Assembly: GCF_036387535.1 (NCBI RefSeq)
Contig: NZ_DASVTO010000133.1
Coordinates: forward strand, 1-64,000
Length of the DNA: 64,000 nucleotides
From: Sphingomonas_R sp036387535
Lineage (GTDB): Bacteria > Pseudomonadota > Alphaproteobacteria > Sphingomonadales > Sphingomonadaceae
Direction of reading: 5' to 3'
A program made the translations under genes and the position numbers. Positions within the stretch are counted from its first letter, which is position 1; every line of letters begins with the position of its first letter. Shown here piece by piece: positions 51,398 to 60,290 of the stretch. The notes below the pieces were generated by a model. That model saw nothing but the letters and a program-made list of their open reading frames with translations, was not told the DNA's origin and did not search any database.

Positions 51398-53116
51398 TCA
51401 ATTTTCCTCGTTACGCGCCTTCAGCGCCGCGCCGAGAATGTCGCCGAGCGACGCGCCCGAGTCGGACGACCCATATTGCGCCACGGCCTGCTTCTCTTCC
51501 GCCATCTGCATGGCCTTGATCGAGAAGTTCGGCTTCTTCGACCGATCGAAGCCGATGACCATCGCATCGAACTTCTGACCAACCTGGAAGCGTTCCGGAC
51601 GCTGTTCGTCGCGGTCGCGGCCGAGATCGGTGCGCTTGATGAAGCCGGTGACGCCGTCGTCGCCCATCTGGACTTCGAGACCGCCGTCGCGCACTTCGAG
51701 CACGGTGACCGTGGTCACCTGGTTCTTGTTCACGCCGCCGGACGAAGCCGCCGCGCCGCCGCCAACCGCGACGCCGCCGCGCTCAAGCTGCTTGATGCCG
51801 AGTGAGATGCGCTCCTTCTCCGGATCGATATCGAGCACGACCGCCTGGATGGTTTCGCCCTTGTGATGCAGCGCCAGCGCTTCCTCACCGGTCACGCCCC
51901 AGGCGATATCCGACATGTGGACCATGCCGTCGACATCACCGTCGAGCCCGACGAACAGGCCGAATTCGGTCGCGTTCTTGACTTCACCCTCGACCGTGGA
52001 GCCGACCGGATGCTGTTCCATGAATGCATCCCAGGGATTGTTGATCGCCTGCTTGAGACCCAGCGAGATGCGACGCTTGTCCTGATCGACTTCGAGGATG
52101 ACGACGTCGACTTCCTGGCTGGTCGAGACGATCTTGCCGGGGTGGACGTTCTTCTTGGTCCAGGACATTTCGGAAACGTGAACGAGACCTTCGATGCCCG
52201 GCTCCAGTTCCACGAACGCACCATATTCGGTGATGTTCGTGACACGGCCGGTGAACTTGCCGTCGATCGGATATTTCGCCGCGGCACCTTCCCATGGATC
52301 GCTTTCGAGCTGCTTCATGCCGAGCGAGATGCGCTGCGTATCCTTGTTGATACGGATGATCTGCACCTTCAGCGTATCGCCGATGTTGATCATCTCGCTC
52401 GGATGGCCGACGCGCTTGTAGCTGAGATCGGTGACGTGCAGCAGGCCATCGATGCCGCCGAGATCCACGAACGCACCATAATCGGTGATGTTCTTGACCA
52501 CGCCTTCGATCACCTGACCTTCGGCCAGCGACTGGATGAGGCCGGTGCGCTGTTCGGCGCGGGTCTCTTCCAGAATGGCGCGGCGCGACACGACGATGTT
52601 GCCGCGGCGACGATCCATCTTCAGGATCTGGAACGGCTGCGGAATGTCCATCAGCGGGGTGACGTCGCGCACGGGGCGGATATCGACCTGGCTGCCGGGC
52701 AGGAACGCGACGGCGCCGGACAGGTCGACCGTGAAGCCGCCCTTGACCCGACCGAAGATCACGCCTTCGACGCGGGCGGTGGTGGAAAATTCGGCTTCCA
52801 GCTTGTCCCAGGCGGCTTCGCGGCGGGCGCGGTCGCGCGACAGCATCGCTTCGCCGTGGACGTTTTCGACGCGATCGACATAGACTTCGACGGTGTCGCC
52901 GATCGCCAGTTCGGCCTTCTGACCGGGCGCTGCGAATTCGCTGAGGCGCACGCGGCCCTCGGACTTCAGACCGACGTCGATGACGGCCATGTCGTTTTCG
53001 ATACCGGTGACGGTGCCCTTGACGACGCGGCCTTCAAAGCCTTCATTCTCGCCGCCAAGCGTTTCATTGAGGAGCGCCGCGAAATCGTCGCGGGTCGGGT
53101 TTGCCGCAGTGGCCAT
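51398..53116 (-). CDS. rpsA: 30S ribosomal protein S1
   Basis: This 572-residue protein has six S1 RNA-binding repeats (for example ITDYGAFVDLGGIDGLLHVTDLSYKRVGHPSE and ITEYGAFVELEPGIEGLVHVSEMSW). It binds mRNA at the ribosome. The ATG at 53116 begins MATAANPTRDDFAALLNE, the usual start; a longer reading adds 37 unconserved residues. The upstream 240 bases to cmk hold no gene and are probably the regulated leader. Confidence 0.97.
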   Translation of the reverse strand: MATAANPTRDDFAALLNETLGGENEGFEGRVVKGTVTGIENDMAVIDVGLKSEGRVRLSEFAAPGQKAELAIGDTVEVYVDRVENVHGEAMLSRDRARREAAWDKLEAEFSTTARVEGVIFGRVKGGFTVDLSGAVAFLPGSQVDIRPVRDVTPLMDIPQPFQILKMDRRRGNIVVSRRAILEETRAEQRTGLIQSLAEGQVIEGVVKNITDYGAFVDLGGIDGLLHVTDLSYKRVGHPSEMINIGDTLKVQIIRINKDTQRISLGMKQLESDPWEGAAAKYPIDGKFTGRVTNITEYGAFVELEPGIEGLVHVSEMSWTKKNVHPGKIVSTSQEVDVVILEVDQDKRRISLGLKQAINNPWDAFMEQHPVGSTVEGEVKNATEFGLFVGLDGDVDGMVHMSDIAWGVTGEEALALHHKGETIQAVVLDIDPEKERISLGIKQLERGGVAVGGGAAASSGGVNKNQVTTVTVLEVRDGGLEVQMGDDGVTGFIKRTDLGRDRDEQRPERFQVGQKFDAMVIGFDRSKKPNFSIKAMQMAEEKQAVAQYGSSDSGASLGDILGAALKARNEEN

Positions 53117-53358
53117 AAAGATGGATATTCCTAGAGTATTTCCGGCCATCCGGTTGGATCCGGAGGTCTTTGGGAGGCCGAATTGCCGCGACGACCCCAT
53201 GCCGGCGCAGCATCCTTGGCCGATCAAGTACGCGGATGCGGGGAACCTTCAGCGCGGAGGCTCAAGGCAAAAGGGCGCGCCGGAAATCCCGATCGGTCAA
53301 CGGCCGATCATGAACCAGCCGATCGGGGACCGGACCTGCGCGCCTTGAGGGTCGACGC

Positions 53359-53988
53359 TCAGGTGCGCACGGCCGTCCGGGCATCCACGAGCGCGATCGC
53401 CCGCTGGACGGCCGCGTCTATACTCAAAAAACTCGTGTCCAGCAAGTCGGCATCCGGAGCCTGAACCAGGGGCGCCGCATCGCGCGTGCAATCGCGGCGG
53501 TCGCGATCGCGAATCTCCGCCAGCAGCGTGTCGACCGAAACCGATTGCCCCATGGTCAGCATCTCCGCATGGCGCCGTTGCGCACGCACGGTGGGGCTGG
53601 CGCGGACGAACAGCTTGGCATCGGCATGCGGCGCGATGACGGTGCCGATGTCGCGGCCGTCCAGGATCGCGCCGCCAGGGCGCGCGGCGAAATCCCGCTG
53701 GCGTTCGATCAGCGCGGCGCGGACCGCGGGATGGGCGGAAACGATCGACGCCGCGGCGCCGGCCTGTTCCGACCGCAGCGCCGCATCCCGGAGCAGCAGG
53801 TCATCGAACGCGCAGCCCGCCAGCGCGGCATCGGGATCGGCCGGATCGCCGCCGCCGCGGACGACATTGGTGCCGACCGCGCGGTAGAGCAGCCCGGTGT
53901 CGAGATAGGGCAGGTCATAATGCGCCGCGAGCGCACGGGCGATGGTACCCTTGCCCGATGCGGCAGGGCCGTCCACGGCAATGATCAT
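53359..53988 (-). CDS. cmk: Cytidylate kinase
   Basis: This 209-residue enzyme phosphorylates CMP and dCMP. It has the P-loop AVDGPAASGKGTIARALA, YLDTGLLYRAVG, LDGRDIGTVIAPHADAKLFVRA and RDRRDCTRDAAPL. The ATG overlaps the hydrolase stop by four bases. It precedes rpsA as in the classical aroA-cmk-rpsA order. Confidence 0.96.
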   Translation of the reverse strand: MIIAVDGPAASGKGTIARALAAHYDLPYLDTGLLYRAVGTNVVRGGGDPADPDAALAGCAFDDLLLRDAALRSEQAGAAASIVSAHPAVRAALIERQRDFAARPGGAILDGRDIGTVIAPHADAKLFVRASPTVRAQRRHAEMLTMGQSVSVDTLLAEIRDRDRRDCTRDAAPLVQAPDADLLDTSFLSIDAAVQRAIALVDARTAVRT

Positions 53989-54968
53989 GCGGTGTCTCCG
54001 TCGTGGCGCCGCAGCCAGTCGTGCAGATGGGCGAGGAACAGATCGGTCCGGTCGCTTTGCAGCCGGTGCGCGGCATCGGGGACGACGATCAGTTCGCCCC
54101 GCGGCGCCAGGCCGGCAAAGTGCCGGGCGGTCGGGACGGTGACCTCGTCCTGATCGCCGATCATCACCAATGTGGGGACGTCGAGCCGGGCGAGCAAGGC
54201 CGTGCCGTCATAGTCGCGGAGCGTGCCCGTCGCGCGGAACTCGCTTGGCCCCCACATCGCCTCATAGAGGCCGGTCGCGCGGCACTGCGGGATCGACGCC
54301 TCATAGGCGGCGACCGCCGGCGCGACCGGGCGCAGCCGCCAGTACCGGGCGTAGAAAGCGTCGGTGGCCGCAGCGCAGGCGGCGGCATCGGGCGGGTTCG
54401 GTCCTTCGCACGCGGTGAGCACCGCCTGCACCCTGGCCGGTAGCCGGGCGCGCAGGGTGGCGGCGTCGGCCAGCCAGGCCGGGGTGGAGATCAATGGTCC
54501 CATCAGGATCAGGCTTTGCAGCCCGGCCGGGCGGCGCGCGCCATATTCCAGCGCGATCGTGGCGCCCCAGCTATGGCCCAGCAGGTGCAAGCGATCGAGG
54601 TCGAGCGCGGCGCGGATCGCCTGAACCTCCGCCACGAAGCGCGGGACGGTCCAGTTGGCGGGATCAGCCGGGCGATCGGACCGGCCGCCGTCGAGCTGGT
54701 CGTAGAGGATGACCGCCCGGTCGCCCGCCAGCGCGAGCGCGGGTACGAGCGACGCGTGGCAGCCGCCCGGGCCGCCATGAGCGAGCAACAGCGGCGCCCG
54801 GCCATCGCCGATCCGCCCGTTGACGCGGACGTAGATCGACCCGCCAGGCACCGCCACCCGCAGTTCGCGGGTAGGTGGCGGGACGGCGGGGTCGGCGGCG
54901 GATGCGCGGCCCGCAAGGGCGCCGCCGGCGGTGGCGATCAGCAGCGCGCGCCGGCCGAGCGCCCTCAC
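53985..54968 (-). CDS. Exported alpha/beta hydrolase, proline-iminopeptidase-like
   Basis: This 327-residue protein has a twin-arginine-type signal (LGRRALLIATAGGALAGRASA) and an alpha/beta-hydrolase domain: LLAHGGPGGCHASLVPAL (oxyanion loop HGGPG), nucleophile elbow GHSWGA, and late Asp (IGDQDEVT) and His (PDAAHRL). HGGPG is typical of proline iminopeptidases. It overlaps aroA and cmk by four bases at either side, so it is an extra gene inserted in the aroA-cmk pair. Confidence 0.85.
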   Translation of the reverse strand: MRALGRRALLIATAGGALAGRASAADPAVPPPTRELRVAVPGGSIYVRVNGRIGDGRAPLLLAHGGPGGCHASLVPALALAGDRAVILYDQLDGGRSDRPADPANWTVPRFVAEVQAIRAALDLDRLHLLGHSWGATIALEYGARRPAGLQSLILMGPLISTPAWLADAATLRARLPARVQAVLTACEGPNPPDAAACAAATDAFYARYWRLRPVAPAVAAYEASIPQCRATGLYEAMWGPSEFRATGTLRDYDGTALLARLDVPTLVMIGDQDEVTVPTARHFAGLAPRGELIVVPDAAHRLQSDRTDLFLAHLHDWLRRHDGDTA

Positions 54969-56329
54969 GGCGCCGGATCCAGCCGCGCGCCGAGCGATTC
55001 GAGCAAGGTCGGGAAGGTCGGGAAGCTGGTCGCGATCGGGGCGATATCGTCGATGACCACCGGTGCGGCGGACACCAGCCCGGCGATCGCGAAGCTCATC
55101 GCGATGCGGTGATCCAGCCGGGCGGCCACCGTCGCGCCGCCAGGGAAGGGCGCCCCGTCGCGGCCATCGATCACCAGCCCGTCGGGCAGTTCCTGTACCG
55201 TCGCCCCGATCGCGCGCAGGCCGGTGGCCATGACGGCGATCCGGTCCGATTCCTTGACGCGCAGTTCCTCCAGCCCGCGCAGGGTGGTGCGGCCACGCGC
55301 GAGGGCGGCGGCGACGAACAGAATGGGATATTCGTCGATCATCGATGGCGCGACGTCGGGCGGCACCTCGATCCCGGTCAGCGCGGAGGCGCGGACGATC
55401 AGGTCCGCGACCGGTTCGCCACCGACGGTCCGGACATCGGCATACACGATATCACCCCCCATCCGGCGCAGCATGTCATACAGGCCGGCGCGGGTGGGAT
55501 TGATGCCGACATTGTCGATCCGCACCTCCGACCCCGGCACCAGCAGCGCGGCAACCGCCAGGAAGGCGGCGGACGAGGGGTCACCGGGCACGTCGATCGC
55601 CTGCGGCCGCAATTCGGCCTCGCCGTGGATGGCGATGATGCGGGCGCCGTCGTCGTCCTGGCCGATCTCGACCGTCGCGCCGAAACCGGCGAGCATGCGC
55701 TCGCTGTGATCGCGGGTGGGGACGGGTTCGATGACGCGGGTGATGCCGGGGGTGTTGAGCCCGGCGAGCAGCACCGCGGACTTCACCTGTGCCGAGGCGA
55801 CGGGCAGGCGGTAGGTGAGCGGGACCGCCGGGCTGAGCCCGCGCAGCATCAGCGGCAGGCGGCCGCCGGGGCTGGCGCTGATATCCGCGCCCATCTGCGC
55901 CAGCGGGTCGATGACCCGGCCCATCGGCCGGCCGCTGAGCGACGCATCGCCCACGAAGGTGGCGGTGATCGGGTGACTGGCGACCAGCCCCATCAACAGC
56001 CGGGTCGACGTGCCGCTATTGCCCATGTCCAGCGCCGCGCCCGGTTGCAGGAGCCCGCCGACGCCGACGCCATCCACCGTCCAGCGGCCATCGTCGCCGC
56101 GGTGGATGGTCGCGCCCATCGCGCGCAACGCGGCGGCGGTGGCCAGCACATCCTCCCCCTCCAGCAGCCCGTCGATCGTGCTGCGCCCGACCGCCAGCGC
56201 GGACAGCATCAGCGAGCGGTGTGAGATCGACTTGTCACCGGGCACGCGGACACGGCCGCAAAGGGCGCCATCGATGCGAAACGTAGCGGAAGCGGGAGGG
56301 TTCATGGTGGGCGGCTTTGACAGGGGCAT
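54965..56329 (-). CDS. aroA: 3-phosphoshikimate 1-carboxyvinyltransferase (EPSP synthase, class II type)
   Basis: This 454-residue shikimate-pathway enzyme has VPGDKSISHRSLML, SLSGRPMGRVIDPLAQMG, YRLPVASAQVKSAVLLAGLNTPG, APSMIDEYPILFVAAALA and EELRVKESDRIAVMA, all close to the class II (CP4-like) group. In the substrate loop it reads MGNSGTSTR, with Gly where CP4 has Ala. Starts at 56329 or 56305 (MNPPASATF) are both possible. Followed by the hydrolase with a four-base overlap. It is divergent from the TIGR02300 gene. Confidence 0.95.
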   Translation of the reverse strand: MPLSKPPTMNPPASATFRIDGALCGRVRVPGDKSISHRSLMLSALAVGRSTIDGLLEGEDVLATAAALRAMGATIHRGDDGRWTVDGVGVGGLLQPGAALDMGNSGTSTRLLMGLVASHPITATFVGDASLSGRPMGRVIDPLAQMGADISASPGGRLPLMLRGLSPAVPLTYRLPVASAQVKSAVLLAGLNTPGITRVIEPVPTRDHSERMLAGFGATVEIGQDDDGARIIAIHGEAELRPQAIDVPGDPSSAAFLAVAALLVPGSEVRIDNVGINPTRAGLYDMLRRMGGDIVYADVRTVGGEPVADLIVRASALTGIEVPPDVAPSMIDEYPILFVAAALARGRTTLRGLEELRVKESDRIAVMATGLRAIGATVQELPDGLVIDGRDGAPFPGGATVAARLDHRIAMSFAIAGLVSAAPVVIDDIAPIATSFPTFPTLLESLGARLDPAP

Positions 56330-56415
56330 GGCCCTGTGGCAAGGCGCCCGGCAATTCGCGCCGGGGGCAATGGCTTCCGACGCGCCTTTCCTGATTTTCC
56401 CGGAGCAACCATCCC

Positions 56416-56727
56416 ATGACCAAGCCTGAATGGGGCGCCAAGCGGACCTGTCCGAAGTGCGGGACGCGTTTTTACGACCTGGGCAAGGACGACCCCGTCA
56501 CCTGCATCGAATGCGCGACGCAGTTCGAGCCGGAGACCGTGCTGAAGTCCAAGCAGCCGCTGTCCTATGACGCGCCGAAGAAGGTGGTCGAGGAGAAGGA
56601 CGACGCGGATCTGAGCGAGGATCTGGAAGTCGACGAGGACGCCGAGCCAAGCCCCGACGACGATGTCGATCTGGGCGGCGACGACGACATCGGGGTCGCG
56701 GCCCCGAACGACGACGACGAGAATTAA
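56416..56727 (+). CDS. TIGR02300 family zinc-ribbon protein
   Basis: This 103-residue protein starts with a zinc-ribbon (KRTCPKCGTRFYDLGKDDPVTCIECATQFEPE), the hallmark of TIGR02300, followed by a highly acidic low-complexity tail. It is found in alphaproteobacteria. Function unknown. Confidence 0.92.
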   Translation: MTKPEWGAKRTCPKCGTRFYDLGKDDPVTCIECATQFEPETVLKSKQPLSYDAPKKVVEEKDDADLSEDLEVDEDAEPSPDDDVDLGGDDDIGVAAPNDDDEN

Positions 56728-56738
56728 ATCACTTGCAG

Positions 56739-56768
56739 AGGCGCGCCGGCTTTCGTAAAGGCGCGCCT
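56739..56768 (+). terminator. Hairpin after the TIGR02300 gene
   Basis: A nine-base-pair stem (AGGCGCGCC with GGCGCGCCT) with a 12-base loop lies 11 bases after the stop. No T-run follows, so it may be a weak terminator before the tRNA. Confidence 0.5.
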
Positions 56769-56802
56769 CACCCTGCCGGTACCCAGCCGGCGGACAGGGT
56801 AT

Positions 56803-56878
56803 GGGGCCGTAGCTCAGCTGGGAGAGCGTCGCGATGGCATTGCGAAGGTCTGGGGTTCGATCCCCCACGGCTCCACCA
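56803..56878 (+). tRNA. tRNA-Ala (anticodon GGC)
   Basis: A 76-base cloverleaf with acceptor GGGGCCG/CGGCTCC, D-arm GCTC/GAGC, anticodon loop ATGGCAT giving GGC, T-arm GGTTCGATCCC-type, and encoded CCA. Confidence 0.94.
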
Positions 56879-57191
56879 TCTCATGACATTCCTCGGAACT
56901 GATCCCGCCGGCATGTGAGCGCGTACGTGGCCGATTCGGCCGGTTGCCCCGTGCCATCGCGTCCGGTGATGGTTGGGGTCGGTACGGCGTCCTCTCGCGC
57001 GCTGGTGCCGTCGGCCCGGGTGCCGTCGGTCTGATTGTGAAGATCGCATCGTCGGCCTGCCGCCGCCTGGGACTTCATCGCGGCGCTACCGGATGGCGGT
57101 CGGGCGATCCGCAAGGAAACACCACCGATATCGCCACGCGGGGGCGCCGATTTCCCTGACAGCGCGGCGCGCGCATGATATCCGTTCGCCC
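56879..57191. other. Intergenic region without a supported gene
   Basis: These 313 bases between the tRNA-Ala and the YqiJ-like gene have open frames on both strands, but none has a ribosome site with recognisable protein content. I see no strong promoter or terminator. Confidence 0.6.
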
Positions 57192-57806
57192 ATGTTCTCG
57201 CAGTTTCTGACGCCGGCCTATCTGCCGTTCGCGATCGCGTTCGTGGTGATGGTGGGGATCGGGTTGATCGAAGCGATCGGCCTCGGTCTTGGCCATCTCG
57301 ACCTCGACGCGGACGGGGATGTCGATCTGGGGAGCATGCTCGGCTGGCTGGGGCTTGGCGGCGAACTGCCGATCCTGATCTGGCTGACGTCGCTGCTCGG
57401 CTGCTTCACGCTGGCCGGTGTCGCGATCCAGCAGGCGGCGTCCGCGCTGATCGGCGACCCGCTGGCCTGGCCAGCGGCAGCGGGAGGAGCGTTCCTGATC
57501 GGCGCCATGCTCAACACGCTGGCCGCCAACGGCCTGCGCCGCGTCATGCCGGGGTTCGAGACGACGGTCATCACCACCGACGACCTGCTGATGCATCGTG
57601 GCACCATCCTGGAAGGAACCGCGCGGCGGGGATCGCCGGCGCGCGCCAAGGTGGTCGATCGCCATGGCCAGGCGCATTTCATCATGGTCGAGCCGCATGC
57701 CGACCCCGATGCCATTTCCAGCGGAGAGACCGCATTGCTGGTGCGTCGCGAGGGCAGGCTGTTCTTCGCGGTGCCGGACAGGGAATCCGTGCTGCGACCG
57801 ATCTGA
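57192..57806 (+). CDS. yqiJ: YqiJ-like membrane protein (partner of flotillin)
   Basis: This 204-residue protein has membrane segments (LPFAIAFVVMVGIGLIEAIGLGLG, ILIWLTSLLGCFTLAGVAIQ, AAGGAFLIGAMLNTLAANGL) and a C-terminal OB/NfeD-like domain (GTILEGTARRGSPARAKVVDRHGQAHFIMVEPH, SSGETALLV). This is the YqiJ layout, and the next gene is a YqiK-type flotillin. The ATG at 57192 fits the family; a longer reading is not supported. Confidence 0.85.
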   Translation: MFSQFLTPAYLPFAIAFVVMVGIGLIEAIGLGLGHLDLDADGDVDLGSMLGWLGLGGELPILIWLTSLLGCFTLAGVAIQQAASALIGDPLAWPAAAGGAFLIGAMLNTLAANGLRRVMPGFETTVITTDDLLMHRGTILEGTARRGSPARAKVVDRHGQAHFIMVEPHADPDAISSGETALLVRREGRLFFAVPDRESVLRPI

Positions 57807-57839
57807 CACGCCCATCATGACCAATCGGGGAGGGTTTCC

Positions 57840-59576
57840 ATGCCTGCATCGCTTATGAACGTCCTGATCTACGCCGGCATCATCCTGTTCGCGCTGGTCG
57901 TGATCGGGGTCATCCTGACCCGGCTGTATCGCCGCGCGACCAAGGACGTCGCGCTGATCCGTACCGGATTCGGGGGCGAGAAGGTGGTGCTGAACGGTGG
58001 CATCATGGTCATTCCCGTGCTGCATGAACTGATGCAGGTCCGGCTGACGACGGTGAAGCTGGAGGTGTCGCGGCTCAACAAGGATGCGCTGATCACGCTC
58101 GACAAGCTGCGCGTCGACGTGGTCGGGCTGTTCCACATCAAGGTGAAGCCGGATGCGGAATCGATCGCGGCCGCGGCCCAGACGCTGGGCCAGTCGGTCA
58201 ACAGCGCCGATGCGGTGAAGTCGCTGCTGGACGGCAAGCTGGTGTCCGCGCTGCGATCGGTGGCGGCGACGATGACGATGGAGCATCTCCATGCGAACCG
58301 CGCCGATTTCATTCAGAAGGTTCAGGAGGCTCTGATGACCGACCTGGACATGAACGGGTTTCAGCTGGAGTCGGTCAGCATCACCCATTTCGACCAGACT
58401 GCGTTCGAGCATTTCAACGAAAACAACGCGTTCGATGCCGAAGGCCTGACCGTGCTGACCCGCACGATCGAGGAACGCAAGAAGATCCGCAACGATATCG
58501 TCGCGACCAACCGGGTCGAAATCGAGCAGCGCAACCTGGACGCGAACAACCAGTCTCTGGAAATCGCGCAGGCGGCCGAACAGGCGCGGCTGACGCAGGA
58601 GCAGACGCTGGCCGCGCGCCGGGCCGAGCAGGCGACGGCGATCGCCACGGCCGAGGCCGAGCAGACCCGCCTTGCGGAAATTGCGCGGATCACCGCGCTG
58701 CAGGCGCAGACGGTGGCGCAGACCGAAGCGGACAAGGTGATCCAGAGCGCCGCGATCGCGCGTGACGGCGCGATCCAGACCGCGACGATCGAACGCGACC
58801 GGACGATCGAGATCGCGCGGATCACGACCGCGGTGCAGACCGCCCAGAAATCCGAGGAGGAATCGACCGCGACCGCAGCGGCCAACGAGGCCCGCGCGCT
58901 TGCGGTTCGTGCCGAGGAAAGCGTCGCCACCGCGAAGGCGACCGAGATCGCCAACCGCAACAAGAATGTCGCCGTGATCGCCGCCACCCAGCGCGCGCAG
59001 GAGGATGCGGTCGGCATCACCGTGGCGGCCACCGCGGAGAAGGAAGCCGCCGAGGCGCGCGCGAGTGCCCTGCGCACCGAAGCGACCGCGGAGGCCGATG
59101 CGGAGAAGGCACGCGCCGAGGGCCGCGAGGCGGCGTTCAAGGTCGATGCCGCCGGTCAGGCCGCGCTGAACGAGGCGACGAACCTGCTGAGCGATGCGCA
59201 GACCGCATTGCTGATCCGCAGGGCGATGCTGGACGCGTTGCCCGCGATCATCGCGGCCGCCAGCAAGCCGATGGAGAATATCGACAAGATCAGCATCCTG
59301 GATGCACGCGGCCTGCACGGTGATCCCGGCGGCGCGGATTCGTCGACTGGCGGCGGGCAGGCCAATCTTGCCGATGCGGCGGTCGCCGCGGCGATGCGGT
59401 ACCGGGTGGGCAGCCCGCTGATCGACGGGTTGATGGCCGAACTGGGCATGACCGGCGGGTCGCTGAACGGCATGCTGGCCGGAAGCGGCGCCGCGACCGC
59501 GACGCTGTCCGGCGGCGCATCGACGCCCACCAGGGCGATCAACGGCAGCGGTCATGCTGCCGGCGAGGCGGCCTGA
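57840..59576 (+). CDS. yqiK: Flotillin-family membrane scaffold protein (YqiK)
   Basis: This 578-residue protein has an N-terminal membrane helix (MNVLIYAGIILFALVVIGVIL), an SPFH/PHB domain (VALIRTGFGGEKVVLNGGIMVIPVLHELMQVRL) and a long Ala/Glu-rich coiled coil (about 210-440), followed by a Gly/Ala-rich end. Flotillins organise ordered membrane patches. It forms the yqiJ-yqiK pair with the preceding gene. The stop region overlaps the apparent start of the PhyH-like gene. Confidence 0.93.
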   Translation: MPASLMNVLIYAGIILFALVVIGVILTRLYRRATKDVALIRTGFGGEKVVLNGGIMVIPVLHELMQVRLTTVKLEVSRLNKDALITLDKLRVDVVGLFHIKVKPDAESIAAAAQTLGQSVNSADAVKSLLDGKLVSALRSVAATMTMEHLHANRADFIQKVQEALMTDLDMNGFQLESVSITHFDQTAFEHFNENNAFDAEGLTVLTRTIEERKKIRNDIVATNRVEIEQRNLDANNQSLEIAQAAEQARLTQEQTLAARRAEQATAIATAEAEQTRLAEIARITALQAQTVAQTEADKVIQSAAIARDGAIQTATIERDRTIEIARITTAVQTAQKSEEESTATAAANEARALAVRAEESVATAKATEIANRNKNVAVIAATQRAQEDAVGITVAATAEKEAAEARASALRTEATAEADAEKARAEGREAAFKVDAAGQAALNEATNLLSDAQTALLIRRAMLDALPAIIAAASKPMENIDKISILDARGLHGDPGGADSSTGGGQANLADAAVAAAMRYRVGSPLIDGLMAELGMTGGSLNGMLAGSGAATATLSGGASTPTRAINGSGHAAGEAA

Positions 59577-60268
59577 TTCCGGCCAGCGATCCGGCGGACG
59601 CCCGCCTGTCCTTCGATCGGGACGGTGCGCAGCCGTTCCGGACGGTCCTGAACGACGGGGATTGCGCGGCGATCGAGCGTGCGATGACGGATCTGGCGGT
59701 GGATGTGCCGGGCGTTCGCATCGGTGCCGCGCCCGCACTGCGTTCGATCCTGGCACCGGGCGGCACAGTGGGGCGGATCGCTGCGGCAGTGCTGGGGCCG
59801 GATGCCCGCGCTGTGCGTGCGGTGCTGTTCGACAAGACGCCTGCCGCCAACTGGAGCCTTGGCTGGCATCAGGATCGCACAATCGTGGTCGCGGAGCGGG
59901 TGACCGTCGCCGGGTTCGGCCCGTGGACCATCAAGTCCGGGCTGGTGCAGGTCGAGCCGCCGTTCGTGATACTGGAGCGGATGGTCACGCTGCGCATCCA
60001 TCTCGATGCCGTCGACGCGACCAATGCGCCGCTCCGCATCGTTCCGGGATCGCACAGACTGGGGCGCATCGCCGAGACGCGCATTGCGTCGATCGTAGCG
60101 GCGCATGGCGAGCGGACCTGCCTGGCGGACCGCGGCGACATCTGGTGCTATGCGACGTCGATCCTGCATGCATCGCGGGCGGCGGACCCGCCACGGCGCC
60201 GGCGCGTGTTGCAGGTCGACTATTCGACCGATGCGCTGCCGGATCCGTTGTGCTGGCGGGGTGTGTGA
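59576..60268 (+). CDS. PhyH-like 2-oxoglutarate oxygenase, start codon unclear
   Basis: From 59684 (ATG) the frame gives 194 residues with WHQDR (HxD iron ligands) and LHASR (distal His and Arg), the pattern of phytanoyl-CoA dioxygenases. The upstream 36 codons in the same frame read on as LSFDRDGAQPFRTVLNDGDCAAIERA-like PhyH sequence, so translation should begin earlier. No ATG, GTG or TTG exists there. An ATT at 59576 has GAGG seven bases upstream and overlaps the flotillin stop; a CTG lies at 59573. I list the ATT start. Substrate unknown. Confidence 0.7.
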   Translation: MPASDPADARLSFDRDGAQPFRTVLNDGDCAAIERAMTDLAVDVPGVRIGAAPALRSILAPGGTVGRIAAAVLGPDARAVRAVLFDKTPAANWSLGWHQDRTIVVAERVTVAGFGPWTIKSGLVQVEPPFVILERMVTLRIHLDAVDATNAPLRIVPGSHRLGRIAETRIASIVAAHGERTCLADRGDIWCYATSILHASRAADPPRRRRVLQVDYSTDALPDPLCWRGV

Positions 60269-60290
60269 ACGACCGGGGCGGGGCGGCGGA

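Noticed and set aside
57075..59882. 935-codon minus-strand frame opposite yqiJ-yqiK
   Set aside because: The longest open frame in the window, but it is the antisense of the flotillin coiled coil; Gly/Arg/Asp-rich with no motifs.
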